NCBI GenBank assembly: GCA_004154925.1
Contig: QJNS01000029.1
Span: 1-64,000, forward strand
From: Monosporascus cannonballus
Lineage: Eukaryota > Ascomycota > Sordariomycetes > Xylariales
DNA: 64,000 nt
Direction of reading: 5' to 3'
Positions 1 to 11,499 of the stretch are shown here, one piece after another. The translations under genes and the position numbers were made by a program. Each line of letters starts with the position of its first letter. Positions within the stretch are counted from its first letter, which is position 1. The notes beneath the pieces are model-generated. The model was not told the origin of the DNA and did not search any database. It was given only the letters and a program-made list of their open reading frames with translations.

Positions 1-64
<64 letters not shown>

Positions 65-91
65 ATTATTATTATTATTATTATTATTATT
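1..91. repeat. (TTA)n microsatellite
   Basis: About 90 bp of almost perfect TAT/TTA trinucleotide repeat with one interruption near position 62. It begins at the window edge, so its true length is unknown. It is not part of an open reading frame. Confidence 0.95.
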
Positions 92-611
92 GAATTTTTG
101 TATTTCAAAAGGAGATCTTAGAAATTCTATATGGGATATGCCAAATGAAGTGGAAAATTCGCGACTTGCAATCAGGCCTTTTCTGAAGCTTTGTTATTTT
201 GTAGGGTCTTTCCGCAATTGGGCTAGGGGTTTACACGAAACTCCAGTTCTTTCCAAGCCCTAGCCACGGCGGCGCTGCGGGCGCAGCCACACCTCCACGG
301 AAGCGCCTGACCTGGATGAGGTAATACATGCTTGGGAGGCCGAGATAAATACTCAGTCAAGTCCTCGTTGGGCGCACTAGAAGCAATACCATACTTATAT
401 CGGCGTAGACTGCCTTTGAATACATTCACTAATTGCACATATTAATCGTACAAGTAAGGGCGAATACTTAACTTGGTGGCTTAACTTACGTTTATACTCT
501 GGAGGAGTAGATTATGTAACACAGAGCTTTAAAGGAAAACTGACGGTCGAGGACCGTTTCTATTAGACCGTCTCCAATGCACCATCATTCCCTCCCCAGT
601 GTTGGCTACAA

Positions 612-790
612 TTTACTATGGTGTTAGGGGCAAGTTTTCGCATATAGTCAGGTATGTGCAATTCTTCTGAAGTACCTGCGGTTAACCTATGTAAAAACTA
701 TACCTAATTTGTATAGCGAGGCTACTAGCGCGGCCCACTGCTGCATGACAGTATGCGAAAACTTTTTGCCTGATGCCATAGTAGTATAAT
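612..790. repeat. degenerate foldback (MITE-like) element
   Basis: Bases 615-653 and 743-786 are imperfect inverted repeats. Read inward from the left and on the opposite strand from the right, both give ACTATGG, then a variable stretch, then AAGTTTTCGCATA, then a related GTCAGG/GTCATG end. About 90 bp lie between the arms with no coding potential. The arms start with similar A/T-flanked ends, but no clean target-site duplication is visible. A small non-autonomous DNA transposon is the simplest reading; a diverged internal palindrome is the alternative. Confidence 0.5.
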
Positions 791-3428
791 GTACTGCATT
801 TGCCAAAGACATTAATCGAAGCTGACCCATATCGGTCAGCCGCTTCTTGGACCAACCTTACTCAGGAAGGTAAGCTCCCCTCCAAGTCAATTCTCCGCAT
901 TGGAGATGTCATACGATGATAAGCCCGTAGTCGATGGGCCCCACCCTCCGGTGTATTATTCCTCGTTTTTAAGGTAGGTATCCCAATGTCATTCGGATAA
1001 TGGTCGGCATAAATGTAGTACAGCTCCAAGGGTGCTCTCCGTCAGTTACCTTCCCTGGACCCCCATATGCCGTAAGAGGCCTGGAATGTAGACTCCAACG
1101 AAATTTTATAAGATATACAGTTACATTTTCAGCCAATATCGACCTTCGTCAATTTTCGATGGCGGCAAGCGCTGGCAAACCCATCAGAGCAAGTTTATTC
1201 CCAGAGAGATTTGAATGAGATTCTACTTGCCCCTGCGGTGGACTCTGTGGGGTAAACTAACAAGAAAACCCCTGAGAGTTGTGCTTCCCACGGTGTACGA
1301 TTTCACCGTTCTATTTACCAAATATAGCCAAGAACGCATGACGTACGGGCGCCCCTCGAAAGCAACACCAACGTGTATACGCATAAGCTATTTGATAGTG
1401 CCCCAGTTGTGGGTTGTAAAGTGACTCTATCAATTTTTTTGTCAACCACCTTGCCAACATCTATCTGTTACATGTGCTGTTTACCTTGTATACACAAAAC
1501 ATCCCATTTCCGCTTGTTGGAGCCGACGCCCGGTCGACGAATGGCTTGGCTTGCAATGAAGCCCGCCTAATATTAGTGTGTCTCGATCATCTATCCGAAC
1601 TATGTATGGAGCCTGTCATATACATGCAGGAACCAGGCTTCTAGAATAATTCCAGTGACTACCTTGGTAACAGGATCCGCAATGTCAAAGCTTAGAGTAA
1701 CCTATGAAATATTTAGACCCGCATCATCGTTCTTTGTGGATCACAGATGTGATAATGCTATATCAATGTCACCGGAAGTTGCGGTAGCTATAGGTACACC
1801 ATTGTGATCAACACGATTCTATGTACTCGGTTGAAAATCTGGATAACTTGAAGCTGCACGGTACTTGGGCCGGTCATTGTTTAAGTTGCGTTGCGTCTGC
1901 TATCACCCCTGTTACTATGGTAGGAACCTTCACCAGACCTTCGGAACAACAAGACCACATGTCTTGTCAAAAACTGGTATTGAAGTTTTGCGTATTTATA
2001 TGCGAAAGCATCTTATCCTTTAACTAACTACAATACTCAGATATTTTTGTGGTGAGCCCTATACAAGCCCCGATTTTCTTCACAGTAAGGTATGATTGGC
2101 TTTTGGCAGCCTTGTGTATCTGCCATACATTTTATTAGGAGGTGATACATAAGTTTAGTATCTGGCCAGTACCTAGGTTGGTGGTTTCTGCCCAGGCGGT
2201 CCTAGGGAGGGGTAGATCAACGTTTAAGAATCCATGTGATTTCTGTCACGTGATGACCCTAATCAAACATCAGCATAATATTTTTTCTCTGGTATCTTAT
2301 CTCTCGATTTCTGTGCGCAACGATTTGATCTCATATATCAGCCAATCAAATTAGAGATTTCGAAGATATATGGGGCTTATATACCACCAACGGCTATGAT
2401 CCGGTATATTGGGTAGTCCTTTACTGTTACAATTTTTAAATGCTGAGTTGCCCGACATCAACGCTGTCTGAACTTCGTTCGAGCTTTACAAAAGCATGTG
2501 TGTGGATATAAATCGGCTGCCCGCTTCAGATCGCGGAACGCTGCAATGTGGCGGAGACAATGACTTTGACGACCAGGCGCATTAATGAATCTGAGGCCCT
2601 CGTTTGATTGTGGTGGCAAGGTGCGCTTTCAGGGTGTTAGCACAACTTCTCGATGAGTCAAGAACATCTGCCAACCACGGAGCCATAATCCGAACATTAA
2701 ACATCCTGCCAGGGGCACCCTCCTCGCCTAAGACGTATACGGCTTCTACCGGATTGAGGCTGCCACGTGCGTTCTAGGCATTTCTTAATTACCAAGCGGT
2801 TTTGTTCCCAGTGTAGTCTTTTTAACCGCTCAAATCGAGGCCCCCTTGTCCCTACGGTATGTCTAAGTTGTCACAAGAGCTCGAATGTCCTCAGCCAAAT
2901 AGCGCCCAGGTAGGTAAAGCGGTGTTCATGGTAGTACGACGGCTTGCCAGCGAGTGCATTATGAAAGAGCTATAATTGGGCACTGTGGTCGCTTCTGGGC
3001 TCGATTCTCATCGGTCTTGTGTCGGCGACGCTGCGGCGTGACGGACAGATAAAATAACCGCCTGAGATGATCTGCAATGTCAGAGGTGGTCCCAATGTGA
3101 ACTATTCTAGGGACGATGTTCATCTACGGCGGCATGTCCCTTTCAGGGAATTAGAAGTTAGAAGACTCGGCACTTAACGCTTTCTAAAAGAGTCACGCAA
3201 TACTTCTCCAGTCCATTTCAACGTATGATCGACAGGCCTAACATCATACGTTACAGTTGTTGGGTAATATACTGCGTAGTAGTCTTTGTTCTTGTTTCTA
3301 GATTCTTTTACTCGGTTCCTCCGAGGCCTGCGAAATGGATTCTATTGGGCCGTCACGGTATCACTACTAAAGTAGACTCAGTATCCTTGCCGAGATCCAT
3401 CGCGACAGCTAGGTTGACCTCGCATCGG

Positions 3429-3762
3429 TAATTGACCCGAGCTAAACGTTCTTTGGAAATTCCACCGATGATCATCCATTGCCGTGGAAAATCCCTATCC
3501 AAGCTTACCAACGATGGTACTTTAAGTCTCAACATTGTCGCCAGCGGTTAGGATAGGCCGCTGGTGGTTGGGGACGCCGGCGAGAGGCTCCTTATTTGGA
3601 TATATGACCTTGAAACTTGCAGTCATGTTGGTAGTGGTGGTATTGGTGATATTGATGGTGGTGTTATGGCAGGAGCACCAACCTTGACTGGGCCACCCAC
3701 TTAATTTGTATGGGGCGAAGAGTACTAAGTGGTGGGTTTGCAAGGGTAGTAAATACTAAATA
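3429..3762. mobile_element. TTAA-type MITE family, copy A (degenerate)
   Basis: The left end (3429-3456) reads TAATTGACCCGAGCTAAACG and continues TTCTTTGG. It matches the left end of the better copy at 13150 with a few substitutions, and the similarity continues inward through an ACCGATGATCATCC-like segment. The right end (about 3731-3762) is decayed but still aligns with GGTGGGGCTACCAAAGAGCG of the 13.4 kb copy. The length of about 330 bp equals that of copy B. No coding capacity, so it must have been mobilised in trans. Confidence 0.6.
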
Positions 3763-3894
3763 CGACAAAACTCCCCGGAATCCACGTGAGAGAAGAAATC
3801 TTCGATTCCACTGCTTGTACATGTCTGTCATCTGGGACATAGATTTTCCCATGACAAGGATGAAATCCGCGAAGTAGCGATCCGTCACGTCATG

Positions 3895-4703
3895 TAGTGA
3901 CCTACGGTACGCAGGGGCATTTTCTGTTAATTACCCCCGCCGGTCCACTATACGTCCAAGCAAGTTCGCATGTCAACTTGTATGGGAATAAACACGATCT
4001 AGCAGTTTCGTGATCCTTAGCACTATCATAAACTACTAAGAATTGACATTGAGGAAAGAGGTCTATGTATACCCGGTATAATTTCTGTAGGACTTTACAT
4101 TTTAACCTTTAACGGCAGTAACTGGCCTGTTCGGCGAACTAACAGAAATTATCCCCGGATACTGTACATATATATATATATATATGCTGTCTAGATTTCG
4201 GGGGAAAAGAACCCCCCAGATATTGACTTAGCGCAACTTCGTTACGAGATAACCGCACTTCCGAGAAACCTAAGGTAACCGGTGTTGACTTGATATGTTG
4301 TTAGTGGATATCTCGACCACGAGAGTGGTGTTAAATTTTGAAGAACTGTTTATGACGAGGAGAGCACAGATCACATTGGGGTATTAACTCTGGATCCACA
4401 TAACTACTTCAAATGGCTTGGCAGGATATGGGGATTTACTTTGGAGTATTCAGGGATCTTTTGAGTGAGCTACCTTTACCGGCCCAAGTTCTGCCATCCA
4501 AGGTTGGAACGTTGATTTTTATAGATATTGTATAGAATATACATTAAGCCATTGTTTGCCAGATCCGAACTTCAGTTACTTACGATGACGGGAAGCATAA
4601 TCCTGTTCAATTCTACACAAATTGTATGGGGAACATCCATGAACGTATGGTGGAGCCGGTGACGGAACTAACAGAAAATGCCCCTGGATACTCGTAGTGC
4701 CAG
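3895..4703. mobile_element. inverted-repeat element, about 0.8 kb
   Basis: The segment at 3897-3955 is the reverse complement, with mismatches, of the segment at 4643-4700. Both contain the core AACAGAAAATGCCCCTG, preceded by CGTAT.GTGGA and followed by a TAC..GTAG motif. The arms are roughly 55 bp and enclose about 690 bp with no convincing ORF. A third, direct-orientation relative of the core lies inside at about 4131-4175 (AACTAACAGAAATTATCCCC), so either the element is composite or the motif is dispersed. It is most likely a non-autonomous DNA transposon. Confidence 0.5.
4166..4185. repeat. (TA)n microsatellite
   Basis: A short run of alternating TA/AT (about ten units) inside the 0.8 kb inverted-repeat element. 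Confidence 0.85.
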
Positions 4704-5064
4704 GGGCAATGCAAGGGCCCAAGAACCCCTCTGGGCTCAGATGAAAGCTCAGGCCAATGCTTAACGCGTTATCTCGCGTTGTTCAAGGATCAGCTACAGG
4801 CTTCTGGAAGGATGATCGTCGTCAATGTGTAACGTATTGAGACGCCGTCAGTGCAATATTCCTAATATTACATATGTACCTCGGGTGATGGGATATTCTT
4901 GGAGACGCGTCTGTCACATGACGTGCCACAGCACCAACGAAAAAAGGTCGACTAGACTCCTGTCCCTTTAATATCTGCTCGGTGATTGATGGGACGTCGT
5001 CGTCAGCGCGGTTCATGGAAATGATCTACCCAGTTATTTCCACCTCACCGAAAATTCAAATCCT

Positions 5065-5252
5065 ACCACGGCTAAGCCCCTTCTGGGAAACCCCACCAGC
5101 AATTCTATCCCCTTAAAACTAAGTGCACTGACGGAGCAGGGCTGGTACAACTGCCATAACACTACCATCACCCACACCTACTTTGCGACGCTTGTTTTCT
5201 GGGGTGAAGAAGTCGAATGGTGGGGTTACCGAAAAGGGCTTAATGCAGTAAG
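5065..5252. mobile_element. TTAA-type MITE family, copy C (inverted, internally deleted)
   Basis: Bases 5120-5148 are an exact 29-base antisense match to 13388-13416 in copy B. Both flanks also align: CTAAGCCCCTTCTGGGAAACC at the left end corresponds to the right TIR of copy B, and GGTGGGGTTACCGAAAAGGG at the right end corresponds to its left TIR. The copy is therefore inverted relative to copy B and about 145 bp shorter, having lost internal sequence. Confidence 0.65.
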
Positions 5253-8200
5253 ATTGAATATTCGCCGAGGTGGAACTAGCTGGCCCGGAAATAATTGTAG
5301 GAGGGGCACGCTTATTCAATACGTAACAGCTCCTGCGCTAAATCGCATCCAATTTTCTCTCATGCTCGAATCAGACCCTAAGACGGCCCTTGGGAACCTC
5401 ATCCACACGTCTTCAAAGTGGCAGAGCACTCACGTCGTTTATGGGATTTCCATCCGCCGTTACTAGAGTCTAATTTGGGTCGGCGACTCCGTTGTCCATC
5501 CAGAGGCCATGCCTGTGTTGGCGATCTTAAAGGTCTAGAATCAGATACTCCCGTCAAGTATCGGGTAGGGTGAGAATAATGCTCGCGTTGGAAGACGTCA
5601 GGCGAGCCTGTCACGCGGAGACCAAAGAATCTGGTATCTAGCAGCCCTAACAACGGTTGTGACTGTTTGCCAGTGCTACGACATTTGTGGCCACCGCACC
5701 GTACGTCAAGTGGACAGCCTCTCCGACTCGAGGGAAAAGAAGAAAAAGAAATTGCGTAATGCGTGGAAAACCCGCTCACTATTTAGGTAATTATTGATCG
5801 ATATGTCAGAGTACGGCAACCAGCTCGTCGTGTCCCCACATATTTCGCACAACAGAGATAATTGTGAGCTATCAGCCCTCTGCATCCACGAGTAATCCCA
5901 CTGGTCGTGGTACCGGACCAGCTAAGAAGAAGCTGTAGCTTAATGCGATGTAACAGATAATGCATATTTCGGACTTGTTCCCAATTATCGCTCCATCCAA
6001 CTGGTAGATGTCCTTCCATCGGGCAAGCGCCCTGAAGTTTGGGGGCTTCGGGAAGCCCAATGGCCACAGCACTTCCTGATGCCGAACGCCGGCAAAACCG
6101 ATTACTCTGCATCGGTATTGCCGCATTTCCCCTACCACGATTGTGCATGAGTCGAAGTACATGTAGAGCATCTTGTCGGTTCTCCTCATGAACAATTTCC
6201 AGCTTCGAGATTTTCTCGTGCGAACAGTCTTCCAACAGATAATCAAAACAACATGAAGCAGCCAAGTTTTCAGACATATCACATCCAGGTACCCGGGAAC
6301 ATACGTTGCGCAGCTACGTGGAACCCCAATGCGTTCAGGTAGACCCAACCAAAATCTGGAACTCCTGCGTGGTGGATGCACAACGTACCCTGCTGATTAT
6401 TAAAAAGTTTCCGACTGTTGTTGAGGGAGCCTGCCTTTTCCGTTGCCGTATCCGGTAATCCGACCTCCCCAACTACCAAACATCTCGCACCTTTCTTCAA
6501 GCCTCGAGAGGAGGATCTGGGATCCGATCAGCAAGTGATGAAGAATGCTTCCGAGATCACGCACATGCATACATACGGATGGAAACTCCACGTCATGACC
6601 TAATTGGCTCCGAATGGGAGAGAATGCGGCCGTCCTCGGTCACCAGAGCCCTGAGCGCCGTGCACCGGTTCGTATCATCCACCTCCTGGTGCAACCTTGC
6701 GCGGTAGAGCCTGGATGATCGTGATGCACAGCGGTCTTGGTCTTGTTGGAGCTAAACGCATCGTTCCGGCCACCCAGTTTACCCTATGTGATTGAGCAGA
6801 AAATGGATTAAATAGAACAATGACCAGTACCGTATGTCATCAGTCCGGACGAAACCATGTCCCTGGTTAAGAAATATGAGTAAACTGGATGCTGCTGGTA
6901 TACGGCGGCAATGCCGTCAGCTGTGGAAGCGGCGCAGGATGATATCAGTGAATCCGTTCATTTCCACAAGTGACAATAATGATGACTTGAACGTTGGAAT
7001 CGGGGGGGTGGGGTAATCATATCTGAACCAAGGAGGACCAATCGCAGAGTCGTTTCCCGACCCTGGTATCTCACGAACGCTGTGAGCTATTGACGTGTTC
7101 GTCTAGAAAGAACATACTCTTCATACAGTCTCACGCCGTTTACGGATATAACCCGCGAAGGACAGGAGAAAGACAGGAGAAAGACCGAGAGCGAGGCTGG
7201 AGAAGCGGATGGGAAGCCAAAATCACCTGCTCTCCCAATCCCATGGACTGGTCGATCGACAGTGCGATCCACATGCCACATACAGGACCCTATTAGATCA
7301 TTAAATTTAAAGGCGCGGAGACTTGCAGATAGGGGAAAAGAATCAAGCATCACGGCTTGCCGGGCATGTTAGCTTCATCCACCCATTCCAGCCTACACAT
7401 ACTTATTGAGCCACAGAAAACGAGGCGTTCCTGAGCTCCTAGAACCGGGCTCCTGGTAAAGTTATGTGTCATATCCTTGCCCTACGTGACATATCAGACT
7501 TGAGTAGTAACAGTCACTATCCCCCGGAGGCCGCATCGAATGCATCAGACCGGACTCCATGCGTCCAAAATCCAATTTGATCCAAAGCCCCAAATGCTAT
7601 CAGACTACCGACATCCTGCATGCATGATGCAGCTCACGTCACTACATATGGCCCACAGCCACCCCAACGGCTTGCGCGAAAGCAACGGCAGCAACCCTTG
7701 AGCGTCTGCAATGCTAACTGGCACACAGCACCCTCCCCCCAATCGATAACCGCCTTCCACACGCCTCGCGCCAAGACATCCTCCTCCCATGCAGTTTCTC
7801 GCTGCTCTCCCGCAGTCGTGTATGCACGGTGTTAGGTTAGAGTTGTACGGCATGTGTTTGTTTAATCGGTAGCACGACATGGAATTAGATAACAATATCC
7901 CCTTGTAACCACGTATAAACATGTCTCACACGCTGGAAGATTGGCCAACCGTTATCCGCACGGGTTTATTTTGTGTCGCCTCGTGAGAGGACTGCACAGC
8001 GCCGTTTTCTGAGGTATCAGACCAAGTGGAGCGTTCAGCACTGATCAACTGGACCAGGTTGATCAGCTGCGGCGCCGTTGCTTGTGGGACGTGGCGCCTC
8101 CCCAGACATGCGCCATGGGTTTCGCTACGCCATTGGCTCAGCTCGAACCGACCCAGCTCCAGGAAATCAGTCACATCTCACCAATGCTCCGATCTTGGTA

Positions 8201-8487
8201 TTGGGATACATCGAGATACATCTCCGGTTTGGCAATTATCCGGGTCAGTACCTAAGGATTACTCTCTGGCTGGCGCCGGCCTCAGCATCTCCGGGATTGG
8301 TTTTCTGAATCAGCAACCTACAAAAGCAAACTAGCCCAACTTGCACGGCTAGGATTTTGACCCCCACACGCGCTGTAAGTCTTACCTGTCATATTTTAGG
8401 TACCATGAACCTACCGGGCCGCATCACGCACGCCTGACGGTACCCTATCGTCTATTCACCCCCCACGTAATCTCGTAAGATGCCATC

Positions 8488-9308
8488 TCAAATCGTCTCT
8501 TGATTGCTTTTGGGTGCTCTTCGAGGGCGCTGCCGTCTCCAACGCCGCGCCTCATCGAACCCGATTCGGCCAAGTCCAACATCATCTTCCCTCGGTTCGC
8601 CGTTCCCGTCTACCTCCACACCCTCAGTGAAAACTAGATCACCCCTTTTACCCAAAATCTCACGGCCGGCCTCCTCGAGAAGGATGCCGAAGGCTAGCAG
8701 CGCAGTCTCATCCATGCTCTGCTCGTCGACGACGCCCCGCTCTGCCCTTCTGCTCTCGCGTCCCTGCGAACCCCGGGGGCTGCTGTCGCTGCGCCGCCGC
8801 CGGGCGGCAAGCGCCGCGTAGAAATGGCTCGCGTAGCTGTGAACCGCTTTCACCATGTCGCTATCGGGCAGCACGTCGCGACCGCTGTGAGGCAGGGCCT
8901 CGTGGGCGTGGTAGATGTCCTTCTCCGCAAAGCGAGCCGGGGCCCCGATGCGGCGGAATAATACTTCCTCCGGCGCGAGAGTGGGGTCGCGGTGCTGATA
9001 TCCCCGAGCGGGACGCCGGTGGCTGGTCGATGGCGCATCGGAGTCGGAGACGTCATCACCGAGAGGAAGAGTCGACGTTACCCGTCCTGATGAGGGCTAC
9101 ATTAGAGTTGGTATTCATAACCAACCCGATGTCGGTCGTCGCATTTGTAATGAGTAAACGCACCTGCTACCGCATCGTACAAATTGGCTTCTCGCTTTCT
9201 ACGCTTCCGTCGCCCGCCAGCGGCCGCTCCGGCTTCGGGGTCGGATATGTCGGATAGAATTGGCGGGGGTTGTACGAAACATCCGTCTCGGACGCTCTTG
9301 GGCGCCAT
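8488..9308 (-). CDS. conserved-looking protein of unknown function
   Basis: Two exons on the reverse strand: 9308-9164 and 9086-8488, separated by a 77-bp intron (GTGCGT donor, CAG acceptor, phase 1), giving 247 residues. Splicing joins DAVAG to RVTSTLPLGDDVSDSD and removes stops in the intron. The protein opens with MAPKSVRDGCF, has a basic RRKRRKR patch near residues 33-39 that could be a nuclear localisation signal, an acidic GDDVSDSD run, then a hydrophobic/helical centre (EVLFRRIGAPARFAEKDIY and SDMVKAVHSYASHFYAAL) and a low-complexity, Arg-rich C-terminus. The central block reads like a conserved core, but I do not recognise the family. High GC at third positions supports coding. It is divergent from the CSA-like gene, with about 680 bp between the two starts. 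A nuclear or chromatin role is inference only. Confidence 0.65.
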
Positions 9309-9991
9309 TGTGTGGATAAGATGGCGTGGCGCAGCGCGTGTCCGTGTCGATGAGCCTATTTAGGGCAATGCGGTCCTTCTAATTGATATTCAGTTGTTAT
9401 GTTCCAGTTAACTTGACTTATGGTATATCGTCAAGGGAGAACTAGGCAACCGAAATCCGATTTTATGTGATGTCATCTGCAGAATCCCTTCTCAAACCCT
9501 AACATTGAATATCTGAGCGACCAGGCGATTGTGCGTCCATTGACCTGCCGTAATACGTAAGGTGTAAATAAGGGGAATTTTGAACTAAAGAAGAGCTCCT
9601 CACAAGCTCCAGCCACTGCAGCCAAGCCCAAGCTTTGTTAGGGGTAGAGTTCACCTGCCTTCCACCCTCTTTGCCCCGCCCTGCCCCGCCCTTTGTCCCA
9701 ATCTAAAGCTTGGCGGGTGCCTCCCCAGCGCCCCGCAGAGAGCTCCCTCCCGGCCGTGGAAGCTTAAAGGCATTGCTCAGGGCAATAGCCAAACAGCAGC
9801 CAGAGCCAGAGCAAGTCAGAGCCCACCCACACCGGCATTTTGGGGATTTGACTTCCCCACACCTACGTAACGTCCGGCGTGGCTTCCACCGAACTTCTTG
9901 CCAAGTTCTGCGACGACAATACTTCTCCCCATTCTATTTTGCATCCAAAGTTCGTCATCCATACAGACCGTCCGGTCTCCGATCCTGATGA

Positions 9992-11499
9992 ATGAATCAG
10001 CTGCTGTTTGAGCGGTCCACCGGTAATGTTGGGCCTAACGTCTTCGCCAGGCTACAGACTACACAACTCCTATATTCCTTCCGGCCCGCGCCGCACTTCC
10101 GCTTCGATGGCGGCGAGCGAGGCACGGCGATACGCGACGGCGAGGCAAGTCTGGCGAACGCAGATGCTGGATCGCACACATGGGCGCACCAGGCCGGAGT
10201 AAGTGCTCTCGCGCTTGAGCGCTTCGAAGGTAGGGTGTAAGTGCTTCCCTATTCGCGGTTCGATTTCGCCCATTGTAGAACATGCATCGGCTCATACCGC
10301 ACTCTAGCCTTGTTTCGGGCGGCTCGGATGCGTCCATTAAGATTTGGGACCTCGAAAACTGCGGGAATCCATCACAGCCGCATGTTTACTCCCCAGTTGC
10401 ACGCGCCCCTCGGTCGGCGCAGGCTCATAAGTTCGGCATCACTCACCTGTCATTTTACCCTTTTGATGCTGCCGCGTTTCTTTCTAGCTCGTATGATCAG
10501 ACTTTGAAGATATGGTCCACCCAGAATGCCAAGGTCTCGGGCTCTTTTACTCTCGGGTCAAAGGTTTATACCCATTCCATTTCTCCTGTTGCGTCACATT
10601 TACTTGTGGCGTGTGGTACACAGCATCCAGCTGCCCGCTTAGTGGACTTACGTTCGGGTGCCAACGTCCAGTCTCTTGCGGGGCATCAAGGGGCCATCTT
10701 GAGTACTTCATGGTCACCCCGGCACGAGTTCTCACTGGCTACTGGCAGTGTGGATGGGACTATCAGGCTCTGGGATATAAGAAGGGCGGGTGGGGCAATT
10801 GGAATGCTGGATAAGGAGGACAGTCTGGGCCTGTATTACAATGGACTGCTAGAGCCTGATGGCAAAGTTAAGGTCCGTGCCTCGGCCAAAGCACACGCAG
10901 GCCCGGTAAACGGTCTCTCCTGGACTGATGACGGCGGGTTTATCGTCTCAGCCGGACACGATCGCCGTATCCGCGTCTGGGATGCCGCAACAGGCAGGAA
11001 TACCCTCGCAAGTTTTGGACCGAGCATCAAGAACAGCGAACTCGCAACTGTGACTATGTTCACCTCACCTACCGGTGCAACACGCCCTGGAAAAGAGCTG
11101 CTCTTATGGCCCAACGAGACGGAGATTATTGTCCTCGACCTACATGACGGCTACGTGATCACCAGGCTCCGAGGCACGGGACCTATTGTCGCCGGGACCC
11201 GGACGAAAGCTGGAGCCGAGCGGACCGTAAAAAATCGCATTACCAGCCTCGTGTGGAGAGGCGCCGGCGGCGTTGGAGCCTCTAGCGGTGTCGTCATGGG
11301 CGGTACCAATATGGCTGGGGGCATCTACAGTGCTCACCTCGATGGGCAGATAAAAGCGTGGACGCCGCAGCTGCAAGGCGCTGATGAGGAGATTGAGGAT
11401 GGCGCTGCGGGTCCCGACAGGGAAGAGAAGGCAAAGAAGCGCAAGGCTATTGATGACGTCTTCAAAAGCCTGATGGGGCAAAAGATCACTTTCGCTTGA
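9992..11499 (+). CDS. CSA/ERCC8-type WD40 protein (transcription-coupled repair)
   Basis: Two exons, 9992-10236 and 10308-11499, with a 71-bp intron (GTAAGT donor, CTCTAG acceptor, phase 2), giving 478 residues. The junction gives ALERFEGR-V-LVSGGSDASIKIWDLE, the first WD repeat. In the CSA family an N-terminal helix (MNQLLFERSTGNVGPNVFARLQTT here) precedes a seven-blade WD40 propeller. WD signatures visible are IKIWDLE, LKIWSTQ, RLVDLRSG, IRLWDIRR, IRVWDAAT and a C-terminal IKAWTPQ. In the family, CSA (fungal Rad28) is the substrate receptor of a Cul4-Ddb1 ubiquitin ligase that acts on stalled RNA polymerase II and CSB in the nucleus. The tail is acidic then basic (DREEKAKKRKAIDDVFKSLMGQKITFA). 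The start was chosen because the N-terminal helix matches the family. Another WD40 family is possible but fits the N-terminus less well. Confidence 0.85.

Larger units (their letters stand above)
92..8487. other. gene-free, element-rich stretch
   Basis: No reading frame here has convincing coding character. The longest opens (reverse strand, 5399-6381, three overlapping frames of 126-169 codons) show no recognisable domain, no intron structure and no codon bias. What can be seen is a set of inverted-repeat elements (listed separately), a short TA microsatellite at about 4166-4185, a near-palindrome at 8041-8066, and a possible trace of a copia RNase H on the reverse strand near 1640-1820. It looks like a graveyard of short, diverged transposable elements. 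Confidence 0.6.

Noticed and set aside
5399..6381. Reverse-strand open frames of 126-169 codons in overlapping frames
   Set aside because: Three frames are open over the same DNA, no domain or splice structure is seen, and the composition resembles the surrounding non-coding DNA.
8041..8066. Near-palindrome CTGATCAAC...GTTGATCAG
   Set aside because: A single short hairpin with no neighbouring gene or second copy; consistent with chance or an old element end.
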